Shown in pieces: positions 59,674-64,000 of a DNA stretch of 64,000 nucleotides. The notes beneath the pieces are model-generated. The model saw only the letters and a program-made list of their open reading frames with translations. It was not told the origin of the DNA and searched no databases. Position 1 is the stretch's first letter. Each line of letters starts with the position of its first letter. The translations under genes were made by a program, and so were the position numbers. The stretch is from Rubrivivax gelatinosus (GTDB taxonomy: Bacteria > Pseudomonadota > Gammaproteobacteria > Burkholderiales > Burkholderiaceae_C): NCBI RefSeq assembly GCF_016583785.1, contig NZ_NRRU01000002.1, positions 37,305-101,304 on the forward strand, read 5' to 3'.

Positions 59674-61095
59674 TCAGCGGCGCGGCCCGCGCGGGCCTTG
59701 CGCGGCACGGCCGCCGCCATGGCCGCTGGACGAACCACGCGGCGACGGCCCGGAAGACGTGCGCTGACCGCCAGACTGGTTGCGCTGGCCACCGCTGCCC
59801 TGCCCGGCGCCCTGACCTTGCGGCCGAGCACCGCCGCCGCCACCCGGGCGGCCGCCACGCGGCGCGCCCTGGCCGCCGCCAGCGTTGCGGCGCGTGCCGC
59901 CGACGCCGATCGTCATGCGGCCGAGCACGATGGGCTCGGCCTTCTCGCCGGGCGCCGGCGCGAAGCCCGGGATCACCTGGACCGGAATGTCGCGCTTGAT
60001 CAGGCGCTCGATGTCGCGCAGGAAGATGTCCTCGTCCAGGCAGACGAGCGAGATCGCCTCGCCGCTGGCGCCGGCACGGCCGGTGCGGCCGATGCGGTGC
60101 ACGTAGTCCTCGGGCACGTTGGGCAGCTCGAAGTTGACGACGTGCGGCAGCTGGTCGATGTCGATGCCGCGCGCGGCGATGTCGGTCGCCACCAGCACCT
60201 GCAGCGTGCCGGCCTTGAACTCGGCCAGCGCCTTGGTGCGCGCACCCTGGCTCTTGTTGCCGTGGATCGCCATCGCGCTGATGCCTTGTTCGTTGAGGAA
60301 CTCGGCCAGGCGGTTGGCACCGTGTTTCATGCGCGTGAAGACCAGCACCTGGTGCCAGTCGCCCTGGCGGATCAGGTGTGCGAGCAGGTCCTTCTTCTTC
60401 TCGCGCCCGACCGGGTGCACCTTCTGCGCGATGGTCTCGGCGGTGGCGTTGCGGCGCGCGACCTCGATCAGCGCCGGCTGGTTCAGCAGCCGGTCGGCCA
60501 GTGCCTTGATCTCGTCGCTGAAGGTGGCCGAGAAGAGCAGGCTCTGCTTCTTCGGCGGCAGTGCCGCGAGCACCTTCTTGATGTCGTGGATGAAGCCCAT
60601 GTCGAGCATGCGGTCGGCTTCGTCCAGCACCAGGATCTGCACCTGCGACAGGTCGAGCGTGCCCTGGGCGTGGTGGTCCAGCAGCCGGCCGGGCGTGGCG
60701 ACGAGGATGTCGACGCCCTTCTTCAGGCGGTCGATCTGCGGCTGCATGCCGACGCCGCCGAACATCACCATGCTGGTGAGCGGCAGGTACTTGCCGTAGG
60801 CGCGCACGCTTTCTTCGACCTGGGCGGCGAGTTCACGGGTCGGCGTCAGCACCAGGGCACGGATGGCGATGCGACCACGCGAGTCGCGCAGCGGCTTGGC
60901 TTCGGTCAGGCGCTGCAGCATCGGCAGCGTGAAGCCGGCGGTCTTGCCGGTGCCCGTCTGCGCCCCGGCGAGCAGGTCGCCGCCTTGCAGTACCGCGGGG
61001 ATGGCCTGGACCTGGATCGGCGTCGGCACGTCGTAGCCCTGGTCGCGGACAGCACGCAGCAACGGCTCGGCGAGGCCGAGATCGGAAAAGTTCAT
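59674..61095 (-). CDS. DEAD-box RNA helicase, RhlE-like
   Basis: A 473-aa ATP-dependent RNA helicase. Motifs in order: Q motif, [28 protein letters not shown] ([13 protein letters not shown]), SAT, ARGIDI and HRIGRTGR. The C-terminal 90 residues are Gly/Arg/Gln-rich and disordered, as in RhlE-group helicases that bind RNA. Roles include ribosome assembly and cold adaptation. A palindrome lies upstream over the promoter, so expression is probably regulated. Confidence 0.93.
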   Translation of the reverse strand: MNFSDLGLAEPLLRAVRDQGYDVPTPIQVQAIPAVLQGGDLLAGAQTGTGKTAGFTLPMLQRLTEAKPLRDSRGRIAIRALVLTPTRELAAQVEESVRAYGKYLPLTSMVMFGGVGMQPQIDRLKKGVDILVATPGRLLDHHAQGTLDLSQVQILVLDEADRMLDMGFIHDIKKVLAALPPKKQSLLFSATFSDEIKALADRLLNQPALIEVARRNATAETIAQKVHPVGREKKKDLLAHLIRQGDWHQVLVFTRMKHGANRLAEFLNEQGISAMAIHGNKSQGARTKALAEFKAGTLQVLVATDIAARGIDIDQLPHVVNFELPNVPEDYVHRIGRTGRAGASGEAISLVCLDEDIFLRDIERLIKRDIPVQVIPGFAPAPGEKAEPIVLGRMTIGVGGTRRNAGGGQGAPRGGRPGGGGGARPQGQGAGQGSGGQRNQSGGQRTSSGPSPRGSSSGHGGGRAAQGPRGPRR

Positions 61096-61430
61096 GGAGT
61101 CGGAATTCGGTCGGCCTGTCGCCCGCTCGGGGCGCCAGTCGCAGGCGTCAGATCAAGGGGCCGCGAGAAGCGGCGTCGGGCTCGACGGCGATGCAACGAC
61201 TGGGCTCTGCATCGGTGTCTCCGATTCTATCTGATGCAGATCAAATCTGCATCGTGAGACCCCACGACACGAGACCTCCCTTGACCCGGATGGCTGACGC
61301 CGCAGCGCCGGCGCGACGGCGATTGCCCGGGGTCAAGCGCTGCAGCCGGGCCGCGAGCGGCGACAATAGCGGATTGCCCGGCGCTCAGCCCGCCGGAAGC
61401 TCCACCTTAGTCAGCACACGAACAGCAGCC
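61096..61430. promoter_or_regulatory. divergent promoter region, helicase and ettA
   Basis: About 335 bp without a gene. A perfect inverted repeat with 9-bp arms GATGCAGAT/ATCTGCATC around CAA lies at 61233-61253, just upstream of TAGAAT (minus strand, 61229-61224), the probable helicase -10. An ATGCAG 17 bp before it is a weak -35 inside the palindrome. Two more TGCATC/GATGCA copies flank it (near 61192 and 61208). ettA has no clear -10, though ACAATA near 61368 is possible. Confidence 0.55.
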
Positions 61431-63095
<1,665 letters not shown>

Positions 63096-63120
63096 GGCGC
63101 GGCTCGCGCCCGGCAGACGA

Positions 63121-63144
63121 CGGCGGCCCGCGGGCCGCCGTTTT
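63121..63144 (+). terminator. intrinsic terminator of ettA
   Basis: CGGCGGCCCGCGGGCCGCCG is a perfect 20-bp palindrome followed by TTTTC. It lies 25 bp past the stop. Confidence 0.75.
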
Positions 63145-63172
63145 CATTTGCGAAGGCGGGATTGCGGCGCCG

Positions 63173-63190
63173 TTTATACAAGCGTATAAA
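63173..63190. promoter_or_regulatory. TetR operator
   Basis: TTTATACAAGCGTATAAA is an inverted repeat with 7-bp arms and a 4-nt centre, 8 bp before the regulator ATG. TATAAA in it may be the -10. Autorepression is expected. Confidence 0.7.
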
Positions 63191-63197
63191 CCGCTGC

Positions 63198-63839
63198 ATG
63201 TCCCGTGTCTCCACCAGCCCCGAGCCCGGCAGCCGCGAACGCCTGCTGCAGGCCGGGCTGACGCTGGCCCAGCGCGCTGGCCTGAAGGCACTGACGGTGC
63301 GCGCCGTCGCCGCCGAGGCCGGCGCCAACCTGGGCAGCTTCGTCTACCACTTCGGCTCGCGCGAGGCTTTCGTCGACGAGCTGATCGAGCGCTGGTACGC
63401 GCCGATGTTCGCGCAGCTGCAGGGTCTGGCCGACCACCCGGCCGACCCGCTGGCGGCGCTGCGTGCGGCGCTGCTCGAGTTCGTCGGCTGGGTGGTCCAG
63501 CACCGCGCCTTCCTGGCCCACCTGGTGGGCGACGCCGCCGCCGGCGAGACCGGCGCCCGGCGTTTCCTGGCGACGATAGACCGGCGCCACCCCGCCGTGC
63601 TGCTGGGCCTGATCGCCGCCGCGCAGGCCAGCGGCGGCCTGCGCCGCGCCGAGCCGCTGCACCAGCTGATGTTCCTGCTGGCCGCGCTGGCACTGCCGGT
63701 GCTGCTGACCCAGTTCCTGGCCGCACGCGAGATCGCACCGGCGCCCTTCGTCGGCCTGCTGGTGCCGCTGGCCATCGCGCCGGAACGTGTCGCCGAGCGC
63801 CTGGACTGGGCGCTGCGTGGCCTGGCCCCCGACCGCTAA
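63198..63839 (+). CDS. TetR-family repressor
   Basis: A 213-aa repressor. The N-terminal helix-turn-helix (about 10-58) reads RERLLQAGLTLAQRAGLKALTVRAVAAEAGANLGSFVYHFGSREAF, a clear TetR signature. The helical C-terminal part should bind a hydrophobic ligand or drug. It stands directly before a membrane-fusion lipoprotein gene (10 bp), so it probably controls an efflux operon. The start at 63198 (MSRVSTSPEP) was taken because the longer one covers the operator. Confidence 0.93.
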   Translation: MSRVSTSPEPGSRERLLQAGLTLAQRAGLKALTVRAVAAEAGANLGSFVYHFGSREAFVDELIERWYAPMFAQLQGLADHPADPLAALRAALLEFVGWVVQHRAFLAHLVGDAAAGETGARRFLATIDRRHPAVLLGLIAAAQASGGLRRAEPLHQLMFLLAALALPVLLTQFLAAREIAPAPFVGLLVPLAIAPERVAERLDWALRGLAPDR

Positions 63840-63849
63840 AGGCCCGCCG

Positions 63850-64000
63850 ATGACCACCCTGCCCCTGCGCCCCCTCCTGGCCGCCGCGCTTGCGGCCCTG
63901 CTCGCCGGCTGCGGCGCCGAACCCGACGCGCCGCTGGCCGGTTATGCCGAAGCCGAGCTGGTCTACGTCGCCGCCTCGGCCGGCGGCACGCTGCGTACGC
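63850..64000 (+). CDS. membrane-fusion (HlyD-type) lipoprotein, N-terminus only
   Basis: The first 50 codons run to the right edge. A lipoprotein signal (LLAAALAALLAGC, Cys21) is followed by EAELVYVAASAGGTLRT, resembling the start of HlyD/AcrA-type periplasmic adaptors. Gene order TetR-adaptor suggests an ABC or RND efflux operon beyond the window. The identification depends on few residues. Confidence 0.6.
   Translation, partial: MTTLPLRPLLAAALAALLAGCGAEPDAPLAGYAEAELVYVAASAGGTLRT

Overview
The window is high-GC chromosomal DNA from a betaproteobacterium, most likely a Burkholderiales member of the Rubrivivax/Leptothrix/Roseateles group. The basis is the thrS-infC-rpmI-rplT-pheS-pheT-ihfA-merR-tRNA-Pro order, the paired opgG-opgH, the GTG/TTG starts with GGAG-type Shine-Dalgarno sites, and a PpaA/AerR-like B12-binding protein of the type found in purple bacteria. 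No prophage, complete insertion sequence or CRISPR array was seen.

Layout. 1-9.3 kb is an envelope-polysaccharide region: a GT4 glycosyltransferase, a DUF2334 deacetylase and a UDP-glucuronate decarboxylase-like enzyme with overlapping stops and starts, an orphan NtrC-type regulator, a glycoside hydrolase/glycosyltransferase fusion, and UDP-galactopyranose mutase, with two tiny proline-rich proteins. 9.3-17.6 kb holds envelope and signalling genes: small membrane and lipoproteins, PEBP, DUF4142, a hybrid histidine kinase with a 22-aa upstream ORF, a NifX-like protein, the B12-binding protein and a TAXI solute-binding protein. 17.6-19.3 kb is a quorum-sensing-like locus: an RsaM-like gene divergent from an orphan LuxR, followed by a near-perfect lux box that faces a roughly 300-nt transcript carrying a 17-codon ORF, a nested RNA hairpin and an intrinsic terminator. 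19.6-21.1 kb holds FmdB and a tRNA-Pro gene split into halves by a 0.8-kb insertion that carries an intact tRNA-Pro(GGG). 21.1-29 kb is the thrS/pheST translation operon, with a Thr-rich and a Phe-rich leader peptide next to intrinsic terminators and a probable AUC start for infC.

29-38.5 kb carries a patatin-like lipase, osmoregulated glucan synthesis (opgGH), tex, and an FMN riboswitch upstream of ribB and a flavoprotein gene. 38.5-47.3 kb is an acyl-CoA and short-chain oxidoreductase block ending in an acyl-CoA dehydrogenase, a thiolase and FadB (beta-oxidation). 47.4-54.7 kb holds a UbiH-type hydroxylase, a ParE/RelE-type toxin-antitoxin pair, a branched-chain-type ABC transporter without its binding protein, and the selO-msrB pair. 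55-64 kb holds yciB, bolA and a parvulin, a STAND-type regulator, an RhlE-type helicase, ettA, and a TetR regulator with its operator just before a truncated membrane-fusion lipoprotein gene.

The most unusual parts are the lux-box-driven small transcript beside the orphan LuxR, the split tRNA-Pro with an intact replacement inside, and the two leader-peptide attenuators in one aminoacyl-tRNA synthetase operon.
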